Assembly: GCA_028821125.1 (NCBI GenBank)
Contig: JAPPHD010000186.1
Span: 1-42,359 of the forward strand
Direction: 5' to 3'
Length of the DNA stretch: 42,359 nt
Origin: Gammaproteobacteria bacterium
GTDB taxonomy: Bacteria; Pseudomonadota; Gammaproteobacteria; Pseudomonadales; Azotimanducaceae
The notes beneath the pieces were generated by a model. The model ran no database searches and was not told where the DNA came from. It was given only the letters and a program-made list of their open reading frames with translations. Each line of letters starts with the position of its first letter. Position 1 is the first letter of the stretch. Positions 25,029 to 33,908 of the stretch are shown here, piece after piece. A program made the translations under genes and the position numbers.

Positions 25029-27874
25029 GCTCGCCGCAGCCCTTCCGCGGGCCAGACGGCGGCCGTATCGACCGTGGGCGTACGCTCGCGTTCACCTTCG
25101 ATGGGCGCCGCTATCGCGGTCATCCGGGCGACACCCTGGCCTCGGCGCTGCTCGCCAACGGCGTAAAGGTCCTGGGCCGCAGCATGAAGCTCCATCGCCC
25201 CCGCGGCGTGCTGAGCGCGGGCATCGAGGAACCCAATGCGCTGCTCTGCGTGGATTGGGGTTCGGGACTGATCCCGACGGTACGCGCCACCGCCATGCCG
25301 CTGCTCGACGGGCTGGAAGCCCGCTCCCAGAACTGTTTTCCGTCGGTCAACTTCGATCTGGGGCGCGTGCTCGATTTCACGCGCGCACTGTGGCCCGCCG
25401 GCTTCTACTACAAGATGTTCAAGTGGCCGGACTGGCGCGCTTACGAATGGGCGGTGCGCCGCGCCGGCGGCCTCGGGCGCCTGCCGGGCGGCGCGGACCG
25501 CACCGGCTACCGGCACCTTAACGGCCATTGTGACCTGCTTGTCGTGGGGTCCGGCCCCGCCGGCCTCGGGGCCGCACTCGAAGCCGCCCGCCGGGGCGAG
25601 GACGTGCTGCTGGTCGAACAGGACATGGAAATCGGCGGTTCCCTGCTGCACGACCCGATGGAGATCGAAGGCGCCGGTTCGGATGACTGGCTGGCGGCGG
25701 CCCTTGCCGAACTTGCCGGGATGGACAACGTCCGCCTCATGGCCGACGCCACCGTCGCAGGCGCCTACGACCACAACCTGCTGACGATTCACGACAGGAG
25801 CGCGGCCTGGCGGGGCGACGGCGCGGTGGAAAGCTTCTGGAAGGTGCGCGCCCGGCGCATCGTGCTGGCTACCGGGGCGTTCGAGCAGCCGATGCTGTTC
25901 GGCAACAACGACCTGCCCGGCATCATGCTGGCGGGCGCCGTCCACAAGTACGCCACCCGTTTTGCCGTGCATTGCGGCCGGCGCGTTGCCGGGGTACTGA
26001 ACAACGATTCGGGGTGGCGCTCGCTGCTGGCGGCGCACGACAACGGTACTACGGTGTGCGCGATCGTCGACACGCGCAGCGACCTGGCGCCGGCGTTGCT
26101 CGACGCGGCGGAGGAGCGGGGCATTGCGGTACACCGAGGCGCCACGCCGCTGACGGCAAGGGGATCGTTCGGAGTGCAGGCCTTGCGCTTCGCCTCCGCC
26201 ACCGGCCCGGTCCGGCAGGTGGACTGCGATCTCATCGGCATGTCCGGGGGACTGAACCCGGCCACGCAACTCTATTCGCAGGCGGGCGGCAAGCTCCGTT
26301 ACGACGAATCGCGCCACTGTTTCGTACCTGACCGGGATCCCGAGGGGTGGGAAGCGGTGGGGGCCGCGAGCGGCAGCTTTACTCAGGAAAGCGGTACGCC
26401 GGTCCGGCCGTGCGCGGCCGCCCCGGTGCGCACCGGCGGCCAGTGGCTGGATTTCCAGAACGATGTGACGGTTGCCGATATCGAGCTGGCCGTGCGCGAA
26501 AACTATGTGTCGGTCGAGCACCTGAAGCGCTACACCACGGCCGGCATGGCGGTGGACCAGGGCAAGACGAGCAATCTCGGCGCGTTGACCGTGCTCGGGC
26601 AACTGACCGGGAGGACGCCCGGGGAGGTGGGCACCACCACGAGCCGGCCGCAGTTCACGCCGGTGACGATCGGCGCGATCGCGGGCAATCGGCGCGGCGA
26701 CTTCTACAGCCCGCCGAAGCGGTTGGCCGCGCACGACTGGCATGCGGCCGAGGGCGCCGTGTTCGATGACTACGGGAGCTGGAAACGGCCGGCCTGTTAC
26801 GGGCCCGACCGGGAGGCGGCGATTGCCCGGGAAGTACTCGCCGTGCGGCAATCCGTGGGACTCTTCGACGGTTCGCCGCTCGGCAAGATCGAAGTCAAGG
26901 GTCCGGATGCGGCCGCATTCCTCGACCGCATCTACGTCAACAACGTGCTGACGCTGAAACCGGGACGGGTGCGCTACGGCCTGATGCTCAACGAGAACGG
27001 CATCGTCATCGACGATGGGGTATTCGTCCGCATCGCCGATGACCATTTCCTGGTCAACACCACGTCGGGCAACGCGGAACGCATCTGCGCCTGGCTCGAG
27101 GAATGGCATCAGTGCGAGTTTTTCGACATGCAGGTAGTACAGAGCAACGTGACGTCCCAGTGGGCGGTGGCAACCCTCGCCGGCCCGCATGCACGGGGCG
27201 TTCTGCAATCGCTGCCGGGATTGATCGACCTGTCGACCGCCGGCTTCCCGCACATGAGCTTTGCCCGGGGACGACTCGCCGACGGCATGCCGTACCGCCT
27301 GCAGCGCGTGAGCTTTTCCGGCGAGCAGAGCTATGAACTCAGCGTACCGTCGAACCGTGCGGTGCCGATCATCGAGCGGCTCCGGGCAGCGGCCGGCCCG
27401 GGAGAGTTGCTGCCGATCGGTGTCGAGGCGCTGATGGTGCTGCGCACCGAGAAGGGCTTCGTGCATGTCGGTGTCGATACCGACGGCACAACGAATCCCC
27501 TGGATATCGGGTTCGGCGCCGTGGTCGACAGGAAGCGGCGCGACTTCATCGGCGCGCGGTCGCTCGCCCGGCCCAACGACCGGCGGGCGGACCGGCGCCA
27601 ACTGGTGGGCTTCGAACCACTCGATGCGAACGCGAGCGTCCCGGCGGGCGCCCACTTCGTTGCAGTGAGCAACGGCACGAGGCGGAGCGAGGGCTTCGTC
27701 ACCAGCGCCTGCGACAGCCCCACCCTGGGCAGGACCATCGGCATCGGCCTCATCGAAAGGGGCTTTGGCCGCAAGGGCGAAGAGGTGCTGGTCTACGACA
27801 ACGGCCGCAACACGCCGGTGCGCATCGTCGATCCCTGCTTCTACGATCCCGCCGGGGAACGGATGCGTGCCTGA
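25025..27874 (+). CDS. soxA: Sarcosine oxidase subunit alpha
   Basis: The large subunit, 949 aa. The N-terminal ~100 residues form the 2Fe-2S-ferredoxin-like fold without cluster cysteines (KLHRPRGVLSAGIEEPNAL), as in the family. An NAD-binding motif VVGSGPAGLGAA follows at about 172-183, then the FAD/NAD-linked middle domain. From ~565 to the end is a GcvT/aminomethyltransferase domain that passes the methyl carbon to tetrahydrofolate, giving 5,10-methylene-THF. Start ATG 25025 overlaps soxD by four bases. Confidence 0.96.
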   Translation: MSSPQPFRGPDGGRIDRGRTLAFTFDGRRYRGHPGDTLASALLANGVKVLGRSMKLHRPRGVLSAGIEEPNALLCVDWGSGLIPTVRATAMPLLDGLEARSQNCFPSVNFDLGRVLDFTRALWPAGFYYKMFKWPDWRAYEWAVRRAGGLGRLPGGADRTGYRHLNGHCDLLVVGSGPAGLGAALEAARRGEDVLLVEQDMEIGGSLLHDPMEIEGAGSDDWLAAALAELAGMDNVRLMADATVAGAYDHNLLTIHDRSAAWRGDGAVESFWKVRARRIVLATGAFEQPMLFGNNDLPGIMLAGAVHKYATRFAVHCGRRVAGVLNNDSGWRSLLAAHDNGTTVCAIVDTRSDLAPALLDAAEERGIAVHRGATPLTARGSFGVQALRFASATGPVRQVDCDLIGMSGGLNPATQLYSQAGGKLRYDESRHCFVPDRDPEGWEAVGAASGSFTQESGTPVRPCAAAPVRTGGQWLDFQNDVTVADIELAVRENYVSVEHLKRYTTAGMAVDQGKTSNLGALTVLGQLTGRTPGEVGTTTSRPQFTPVTIGAIAGNRRGDFYSPPKRLAAHDWHAAEGAVFDDYGSWKRPACYGPDREAAIAREVLAVRQSVGLFDGSPLGKIEVKGPDAAAFLDRIYVNNVLTLKPGRVRYGLMLNENGIVIDDGVFVRIADDHFLVNTTSGNAERICAWLEEWHQCEFFDMQVVQSNVTSQWAVATLAGPHARGVLQSLPGLIDLSTAGFPHMSFARGRLADGMPYRLQRVSFSGEQSYELSVPSNRAVPIIERLRAAAGPGELLPIGVEALMVLRTEKGFVHVGVDTDGTTNPLDIGFGAVVDRKRRDFIGARSLARPNDRRADRRQLVGFEPLDANASVPAGAHFVAVSNGTRRSEGFVTSACDSPTLGRTIGIGLIERGFGRKGEEVLVYDNGRNTPVRIVDPCFYDPAGERMRA

Positions 27875-28388
27875 CCGGTTCGACATTCGCATCGAGACGG
27901 CACCGGACCGCTCGCTCGTCTCGCTCCGGGTCTCGCGGCAGGCCGCCGGCGACGCAGTCCGCCGCCTCGACCTGGCGCCGCCGCTCTGCACGGCCGGCGA
28001 AGATCCGCAAAGCCTGTGGCTCGGCCCCGATCACTGGCTGCTGGTCGGCCGTCGGCAACCGGCATCGGCGATGATCGAACGGTGCGCAACCGGGCTTGCC
28101 GGCCTGCTCCACAACGCGGTCGACCAGTCGGCGGCATACTCGGTCCTGCGCATCGAGGGCCGGCGAGCCCGCGAGGTACTGGCTGCAGGCTCCGGGCTCG
28201 ACTTTCGCGAGCAGAGCTTCTCGAGGGGCGGTTGCCGCCCGACGCGCCTCGCACAAATAGCGGCCGTCATCGTGGCGGCCGGCACGGACGCCTTCGAACT
28301 CTATGTCGATCGCGGGTATGCGAAGTACCTGCACGATTGGCTTGAGGACTCCCTCGCCATTGCGAACGCCGCCGCCGAACCGATGTAA
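27867..28388 (+). CDS. soxG: Sarcosine oxidase subunit gamma
   Basis: The last subunit gene, 173 aa. Start GTG 27867 overlaps the end of soxA by eight bases and has GGGGAA upstream. Family traits are LWLGPDHWLLVG, the DQSAAYSVLRIEG segment and the C-terminal YVDRGYAKYLHDWL. The order soxB-D-A-G is the usual one. glyA, folD and purU, which often accompany the operon, are not in the window. Confidence 0.93.
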   Translation: MPDRFDIRIETAPDRSLVSLRVSRQAAGDAVRRLDLAPPLCTAGEDPQSLWLGPDHWLLVGRRQPASAMIERCATGLAGLLHNAVDQSAAYSVLRIEGRRAREVLAAGSGLDFREQSFSRGGCRPTRLAQIAAVIVAAGTDAFELYVDRGYAKYLHDWLEDSLAIANAAAEPM

Positions 28389-28483
28389 CCCGCCGGACTC
28401 GCGGGAGCTGGAATCGACAATGTCCTACGCCAACTCGCGCATTGGGCGTACGGCGGAGCGCTTCCGCGGCGGCGCGCGGCCGG

Positions 28484-28489
28484 TATAAT
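28484..28489 (+). promoter_or_regulatory. -10 TATAAT upstream of coiled-coil gene
   Basis: A perfect TATAAT lies 58 bases before the ATG of the following gene. The -35 region at 17-bp spacing (CTTCCG) is poor, so activator help or a weak promoter is possible. Confidence 0.4.
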
Positions 28490-28546
28490 GGATTCCGGTG
28501 TCTGAACCGTCCAGAAATTGCAGTCGGGGGGCATGGCACGTCGACG

Positions 28547-29020
28547 ATGGCCAGCAAGAACACACGAATCCGCCTCAGTTCCGAGTTCTGGGCGATCATC
28601 GGCTCGGCCGTCGCCATCGGCGCACTCATGCTCACGGTTTCGGGATGGCACCGAAGCGACATCCAGAGCCTTCGGGAACGGATCGTAGGCGTCGAAGAAA
28701 AGCTGCACGGGGAAATGGGGAACCTGCGCGGGAATATGGGGAGCCTTGAGTCGAACCTCCGCGCGGACATGGCGAGACTTGAGTCGAACCTGCGCGGCGA
28801 AATGGCAAATCTGGAAAACAACCTGCGTGGCGAAATGGCCAATCTCGAAACCGACCTTCGCGCCGAGATCAAGGCACTCGACGACGGCCTGAGTGCCAGG
28901 ATCGGCAGGCTGCAGGAAGGGCAAACCCTGATCAGTGCACGCCTGGCCGTGGTGGAGAGCCATGTCCTCGGCGCATCGTCCGTTTCGCAACCGGGTGCGA
29001 ACGCCGACGCCACGCTGTGA
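28547..29020 (+). CDS. Small membrane protein with hendecad coiled coil
   Basis: A protein of 157 aa from ATG 28547; a longer in-frame opening from 28442 would run through the promoter. A single transmembrane helix is at about residues 14-31 (FWAIIGSAVAIGALMLTV). Residues ~35-125 form a coiled coil. Five consecutive 11-residue units at about 59-113 share the consensus N-L-R-x-x-M-x-x-L-E-x. The short C-tail is uncharged. It is likely anchored in the inner membrane with the rod outside or inside; orientation is unclear. Similar small proteins are annotated as hypothetical. It is convergent with the TonB receptor gene (25-bp gap). Confidence 0.7.
   Translation: MASKNTRIRLSSEFWAIIGSAVAIGALMLTVSGWHRSDIQSLRERIVGVEEKLHGEMGNLRGNMGSLESNLRADMARLESNLRGEMANLENNLRGEMANLETDLRAEIKALDDGLSARIGRLQEGQTLISARLAVVESHVLGASSVSQPGANADATL
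28721..28885 (+). repeat. Five tandem 33-bp units coding hendecads
   Basis: Units begin at 28721, 28754, 28787, 28820 and 28853, each starting with AACCTNCG or close variants. Units 3 and 4 are most alike, which suggests recent growth or shrinkage in frame. Confidence 0.8.
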
Positions 29021-29045
29021 CCTCAGGGTACCTGCAACGCGCGTT

Positions 29046-31412
29046 TCAGAGATTGAAGCGCAGCGTTGCCCGGATCATCCTGGGCTGCAGCATGAAATTC
29101 TCGTTGAACGTTATCCCCGGCGGAATCGAACCCAGGTTGGCGATGACGAAAGCATCGAAGAAGTTGCTCGCCACCGAGTGTTTCTTGTCCGTCAGGTTCG
29201 ATGCGCGCACGTCGAGCGACCAGCTCTCCGTCCGCAGGCCCGCCCCGGCGCCGAATACGGTGAAGTCCTCCGACTCTGTCGAGGCGCCCCCGAGACCGTT
29301 GCGGTACTTGCCGGTGTGCGAGAACGTGGCATTCACGTAGAGCGTTCTGCCGGCCGCCAGGGGCCACCGTACTTCGCCGCCCCCGGTAAGCGTGAACTCG
29401 GGTGCGAAGGGCAGAGATGTGCCTTTTTCCAGGGCTTGCCCGGTGATCCGGTTGACCACCAGCTCGTCGTCGAGTTCGGCCTTGGTATAGCTGGCGCCGA
29501 GGAACAGGGACAGGTTGTCGACCGGCTCGGCGTACAGGTCGAATTCGGCGCCCTTGGAGACCGCCTTGCTCGCGTTCAGAAGCAGGCCGAAGCCCAGCGG
29601 CGGCGTGGCCACCACCACCTGCAGGTCCTTGTAGTCGGTATAGTAGGCGCTGAGATTGAACGTCACCCGGCCGTCGGCGAAGCGGGACTTGATGCCGGCC
29701 TCGAAGGTATTGGTCCGGTCGTCACCGTAGCCCGCAAGTCCCTCGCTGGAACCCGGGGCGAACAGTTCCATGCTGCCCAGGGTAGCGGTGGAGTTGATGT
29801 TGCCGTTGCGGGCGCCGGAGGCGAACTGGCCGTACAGCAGGACATCGTCGGTCATTGAGAATTCCACGGCCGCTTTGGGCAGGATGACGTCGATGTCGAC
29901 GTTTTCGGATATGGCGGGCAGCAACAGCGGCGTGAAACCCAGGAAGAGCCCCGCGGACGGCGAGGCGACATCGAGTTTCTCGTTGTGACTGCGCGCACCG
30001 GCGATCAGCTTGAGCCGCTCGGCAAGCAGGTACTCGACTTCGAGAAAGGCGGAAAACTGTTCACCCTCATTGACGATCACAGGATCCGGTGTCGGAAATC
30101 CGAGTGCATCCAGGATCTCCGTCTGATTGGTGCTCGGGAAGCCCAACAGGGGGTACACGTTGCTGGTCACATCGATGCCACCCGTCGTGAATTCGAAGTC
30201 GCGATAAAAGATGCCGGCCGTGAACTGGAAGGGGCCGTTGAACTGGGAGACGAGCCGCACCTCCTGGCTGAACTGTTCATAGGTGATCTGGTCCTTGATG
30301 AACGAGTTGTCCTTGAAGCCGAAGAAGGGAATGGACGCCAGGGAGCCCACGGCCGAATAGATCTGGTCGTATACCGCGCGCTGTCGTTCCCGGTCGAAGT
30401 AGCTCGTCACCGAGGTCGCGACAAAGCGCCCTACCGACCAGTCGATCTTGAGATTGGTGACGAGCGCTTCGTCATCGATCCGGTCGTCGCTCTGGGGGAG
30501 ATTGGTCTTGCGGTCTCCGGGGTCGCCGGTGTAGAGGCCCAGCGAGCCGACTTCCGAGTCGTCGAACTGGATCATGAACCGGGCGGTCACCCGATCGTTC
30601 GGTGCGGCGAGCACCACGGCACGGACCAGGGTGGCTTCAAGGTCGTTCACGTCGTGGTCGCCCTCGATGACATCGAGATACCCCGGCACCGCAAAACGCC
30701 CGCCGGAAAGCCGGATTCCCAATCTGTCCTGGACGAGGGGCACCGACACCGCCGCTCGGGCGCCGACATCGGAACCGCCCTGGCCCACGGTTGCGTGTTC
30801 GACTTCGAGGCGCCCCTCCAACTCCGTCAGGCTCGGGTTTTCGGTGAAATAGCGCACGGCGCCGGCGCTCGCACCCTCGCCGAACAGGGTGCCCTGGGGG
30901 CCGCGCAGGATCTCGATGCGCTGCAGGTCGAAATAGCGCACATCGAACTGGGCACCGCCCAGTGTGTTGACCGGCGAGTCGTCGAGGTAGATGCCCACCG
31001 GGCGGGAGGACGGCACGAGGTCCTGGGTGACCAGGAAGTTGGTCACGCCGCGAATGTTCATCTCGTTCCGGTTCGGGCCGCGCTCCTGGATGTTGAGGCT
31101 GGGCGTGAAGCGGGTCAGCCCGTTCAGGTCGGAGATGCCGAGCTGGTCGATGTCGTCCTGGCTGAAGGCTTTCACGGAAACGCCGACGTCCTGGACACCC
31201 TGTTCCCGGTACCGGGCCGTAACCAGGATCTCCTCCACCAAGCTGTCGTCAGCGGCTTCTCCGGAAAGCGACACCGCCGGTGCCAGGCACAGGCCGGGCA
31301 AGGCCAGCAGCGTGGCGGCGGGCGCGCGCAACAGGCATCGCGCCATGGACGCAGGGAAAGCGCGCGCGCCGCGGGGGCGGGCGCGCGGGTCGGTTCGTCT
31401 CGCAAGTCTCAT
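29046..31412 (-). CDS. TonB-dependent outer-membrane receptor
   Basis: A protein of 788 aa. A signal sequence with a long Arg-rich n-region is followed by a TonB box-like DSLVEEILVTAR near 56-67 and a plug domain with the conserved ILRGPQGTLFGEGASAGAV. A 22-strand barrel is expected up to the end (RMIRATLRFNL). The ATG at 31412 has GGAGACGACCC directly upstream. It resembles the generic TonB receptors of oligotrophic proteobacteria rather than a recognised siderophore receptor; the ligand is unknown. It is divergent from the GST gene with ~155 bp between. Confidence 0.92.
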   Translation of the reverse strand: MRLARRTDPRARPRGARAFPASMARCLLRAPAATLLALPGLCLAPAVSLSGEAADDSLVEEILVTARYREQGVQDVGVSVKAFSQDDIDQLGISDLNGLTRFTPSLNIQERGPNRNEMNIRGVTNFLVTQDLVPSSRPVGIYLDDSPVNTLGGAQFDVRYFDLQRIEILRGPQGTLFGEGASAGAVRYFTENPSLTELEGRLEVEHATVGQGGSDVGARAAVSVPLVQDRLGIRLSGGRFAVPGYLDVIEGDHDVNDLEATLVRAVVLAAPNDRVTARFMIQFDDSEVGSLGLYTGDPGDRKTNLPQSDDRIDDEALVTNLKIDWSVGRFVATSVTSYFDRERQRAVYDQIYSAVGSLASIPFFGFKDNSFIKDQITYEQFSQEVRLVSQFNGPFQFTAGIFYRDFEFTTGGIDVTSNVYPLLGFPSTNQTEILDALGFPTPDPVIVNEGEQFSAFLEVEYLLAERLKLIAGARSHNEKLDVASPSAGLFLGFTPLLLPAISENVDIDVILPKAAVEFSMTDDVLLYGQFASGARNGNINSTATLGSMELFAPGSSEGLAGYGDDRTNTFEAGIKSRFADGRVTFNLSAYYTDYKDLQVVVATPPLGFGLLLNASKAVSKGAEFDLYAEPVDNLSLFLGASYTKAELDDELVVNRITGQALEKGTSLPFAPEFTLTGGGEVRWPLAAGRTLYVNATFSHTGKYRNGLGGASTESEDFTVFGAGAGLRTESWSLDVRASNLTDKKHSVASNFFDAFVIANLGSIPPGITFNENFMLQPRMIRATLRFNL

Positions 31413-31567
31413 GGGTCGTCTCCTTCATCCGGGTTTTGCCGGCTGCTCCCGCTGTCGATTCCCGTAGTGACGCAGTACCGGGCGACAGCCCTCAATGCGG
31501 GACAGGGCGTTTTGCGCCCAGTTACACTTCCAGGATGTCCTGCAGGCGGATGAGGGGGCACGCCGCG

Positions 31568-32188
31568 ATGATCGACCTTTACACCTGGCACACGGCCAAC
31601 GGCCGGGTAGCATCCATCGCCCTGGAAGAGTTCGGTTGCGACTACGACGTGCATCCGGTCAATATCGGCGAAGGCGAACAGTTCGAGCCGGACTTCCTGA
31701 AGATCAGCCCGAACAACAAGATTCCGGCCATCGTCGACCGGGATTCGGGGCGCACGCTGATGGAATCGGCCGCCATCCTCCTCTGGCTCGCGGAGCGCCA
31801 TCATCGGTTCCGGGGCGACGACCGATGGGAAACCATTGAATGGCTGATGCTGCAGGCCAGCGGTGTCGCCCCCATGCTCGGCGAGGCGCATCACTACCTC
31901 CATTACCATCCCGGCAACGCCCCCTTTGCGGAGGAGCACTGCGCGGCCGAGGCGAAGCGGTTGTACACGGTGCTGGACCGGCGCGTAGCCCGGCGGGGAT
32001 GCCTGTCGGGCGCCTATTCGATTGCGGATATGGCAACCTGGCCCTGGATATCGCGCTATGAGTGGCAGGGCATCGATTGGGCCGACTATCCGAACCTGCA
32101 GCGCTGGTACGTCGACATCGCCGCACGGCCCGCCGTACAGCGCGGGTACGACGTGCCGATGCACATGAACCCGATTCCCTTGCCGTGA
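31568..32188 (+). CDS. Glutathione S-transferase, YfcG-like
   Basis: A protein of 206 aa from ATG 31568, with GAGGGGG about 10 bases upstream; an in-frame ATG 31550 would add six residues. The N-terminal thioredoxin-like domain (IDLYTWHTANG, then SPNNKIPAIVD and the ESAAILLWLAE helix) follows the Nu-class YfcG/YghU pattern, whose members reduce disulfide bonds using glutathione. The all-alpha C-terminal domain is complete (IADMATWPWI). It may serve redox protection or a conjugating step. Confidence 0.9.
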   Translation: MIDLYTWHTANGRVASIALEEFGCDYDVHPVNIGEGEQFEPDFLKISPNNKIPAIVDRDSGRTLMESAAILLWLAERHHRFRGDDRWETIEWLMLQASGVAPMLGEAHHYLHYHPGNAPFAEEHCAAEAKRLYTVLDRRVARRGCLSGAYSIADMATWPWISRYEWQGIDWADYPNLQRWYVDIAARPAVQRGYDVPMHMNPIPLP

Positions 32189-32313
32189 AGGCCAGACAGG
32201 CTCCATTGCCGCGGTCGGATTGACGATTCGATGCCCCGGACCGACCGAACAGCGACCGTTGATTGCAATGTCGATTCGGCCAACATCCTTCATCCGCCAA
32301 CTGGAGGAAGAAG

Positions 32314-33666
32314 ATGACCAATCCGGTCCCGGCGGATCTGGTAACGCGAACCTGGTCGCGGCCGTTCAAGCGCCCCGATTCCATCCCCGAATCGGCGGAA
32401 GTCGTCATCATTGGTGGCGGCATCGTCGGTGTGTCCACCGCCTGGTTCCTGGCCAGGCAGGGCGTGCAGGTCGCCTTGTGCGAGAAAGGCCACATCGCGG
32501 GCGAACAATCGGGCCGCAACTGGGGTTGGGTGCGGCAGCAGGGGCGGGACGCGCGGGAGATGCCGATGATCATGGCAAGCCTGGAAATCTGGCGCGGGCT
32601 GGCGGAGGCGATCGGTGAAGACGTCGGGTTCGAGCAGACCGGTTGCCTGTATGCCGCCAGAACCGACGATGAACTCGAGGGCTATGCGGCATGGTTGCCC
32701 ACCGCCCGGGAGCATGGCCTCGACACGCGCATGGTCTCCGGCGCCGAAATCGCGCGGCTCGCTCCCGGCGCCACCGCCACGTGGACCGGCGGGATCTACA
32801 CGGCAAGCGACGGTCAGGCCGAACCCCACAAGGCCGCCCCGGCGATCGCTCGGGCAGCGGCGCGGAACGGTGCATCGATCCTGACCGCCTGCGCGGTGCG
32901 CGGTATCGAGACCCGGGCCGGGCGCGTATCCGCCGTCGTGACGGAACGGGGCACGATCAGGACATCGGCAGTGCTTTGCGCAGCGGGCGCCTGGACGTCG
33001 ATGTTCTGCCGGTCTCTCGACATCGCGCTGCCCCAACTCACCCTGAACGGCACCGTAGTACGCACGGCCCCGGGCGCGAACGCGCTGAATACCTGCCTGT
33101 GGGACAGCAGGGCGGGCATACGGCGCCGGCAGGACGGCGGTTACAACGTGGCGCACAGCGCCTTTCTCGAACACCCCATCGTACCCGCCACGTTCCGCTT
33201 CGCGTTCAAATACCTGCCGGCCTTCCGGCGGGAGTTCGGGGGGGTGCGCCTGTCGATCGGCCGCGAGTTCATCGATGCATGGCGAACGCCCAGGCGCTGG
33301 CGGCTCGATGCGCCCTCGCCGTTCGAGAAGACCAGGGTGCTGAATCCGCAACCGCGCGCGCGGGCCGTAGCCGGTATCCGGAGCATGCTGGCGGAGCGGT
33401 TTCCCCAGCTTGCCGGTATCGGCATGGCCGAGGCCTGGTCCGGTGTGGTCGAAACAACGCCCGACGCCGTGCCGGTGATCGACGAAGCCGAGTCGCTGCC
33501 GGGTTTCTACATCGCGACCGGGTTCAGCGGCCACGGTTTCGGCATCGGCCCCGGCGCCGGCAGGGCGATCGCCGGGTTGCTGACGAGCGCCGGCGCCGGC
33601 ATGGATCTGTCCGAGTTTCGGCTCGGCCGGTTTTTCGACGGCACGCCGATCCGCTTGCAGGCCTGA
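32314..33666 (+). CDS. DAO-family FAD-dependent oxidoreductase
   Basis: A protein of 450 aa; start ATG 32314 with GGAGG 6 bases upstream. The FAD-binding motif IIGGGIVGVSTAWFLARQG lies near 33-51, followed by SGRNWGWVRQQGRD, characteristic of one DadA/glycine-oxidase-like clade. A C-terminal GFSGHGFGIGPGAGR closes the FAD fold. It probably oxidises a D-amino acid, N-methyl amino acid or opine-like amine. It is 125 bp after the GST gene and on the same strand, so possibly cotranscribed. Confidence 0.9.
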   Translation: MTNPVPADLVTRTWSRPFKRPDSIPESAEVVIIGGGIVGVSTAWFLARQGVQVALCEKGHIAGEQSGRNWGWVRQQGRDAREMPMIMASLEIWRGLAEAIGEDVGFEQTGCLYAARTDDELEGYAAWLPTAREHGLDTRMVSGAEIARLAPGATATWTGGIYTASDGQAEPHKAAPAIARAAARNGASILTACAVRGIETRAGRVSAVVTERGTIRTSAVLCAAGAWTSMFCRSLDIALPQLTLNGTVVRTAPGANALNTCLWDSRAGIRRRQDGGYNVAHSAFLEHPIVPATFRFAFKYLPAFRREFGGVRLSIGREFIDAWRTPRRWRLDAPSPFEKTRVLNPQPRARAVAGIRSMLAERFPQLAGIGMAEAWSGVVETTPDAVPVIDEAESLPGFYIATGFSGHGFGIGPGAGRAIAGLLTSAGAGMDLSEFRLGRFFDGTPIRLQA

Positions 33667-33908
33667 GGCGACGCAGCCTCCCATTGGGCCGAACCGGAGT
33701 TTCCCACCCGTCGGCGCGTCTTCATGACGCAGCATCTTTCTAACGAGCCCCTCGACAGTCAATCGTGATTGCCTCCAGGCATGTTGCGGCTGGCTATACT
33801 TCTCCATGCGCAACGAACTTCGAGTCTTCGGCGCTGTACGCGGCATGGCTGCGCAGGTTGTTGAAGCGTTTCAGGGCAGCCGAACATCCACAGGGAAAAA
33901 CCGTCAGC

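Noticed and set aside
33716-33731. Small stem GCGTC...GACGC as terminator of the DAO-family gene
   Set aside because: Five-base stem, no T-tract; too weak to call.
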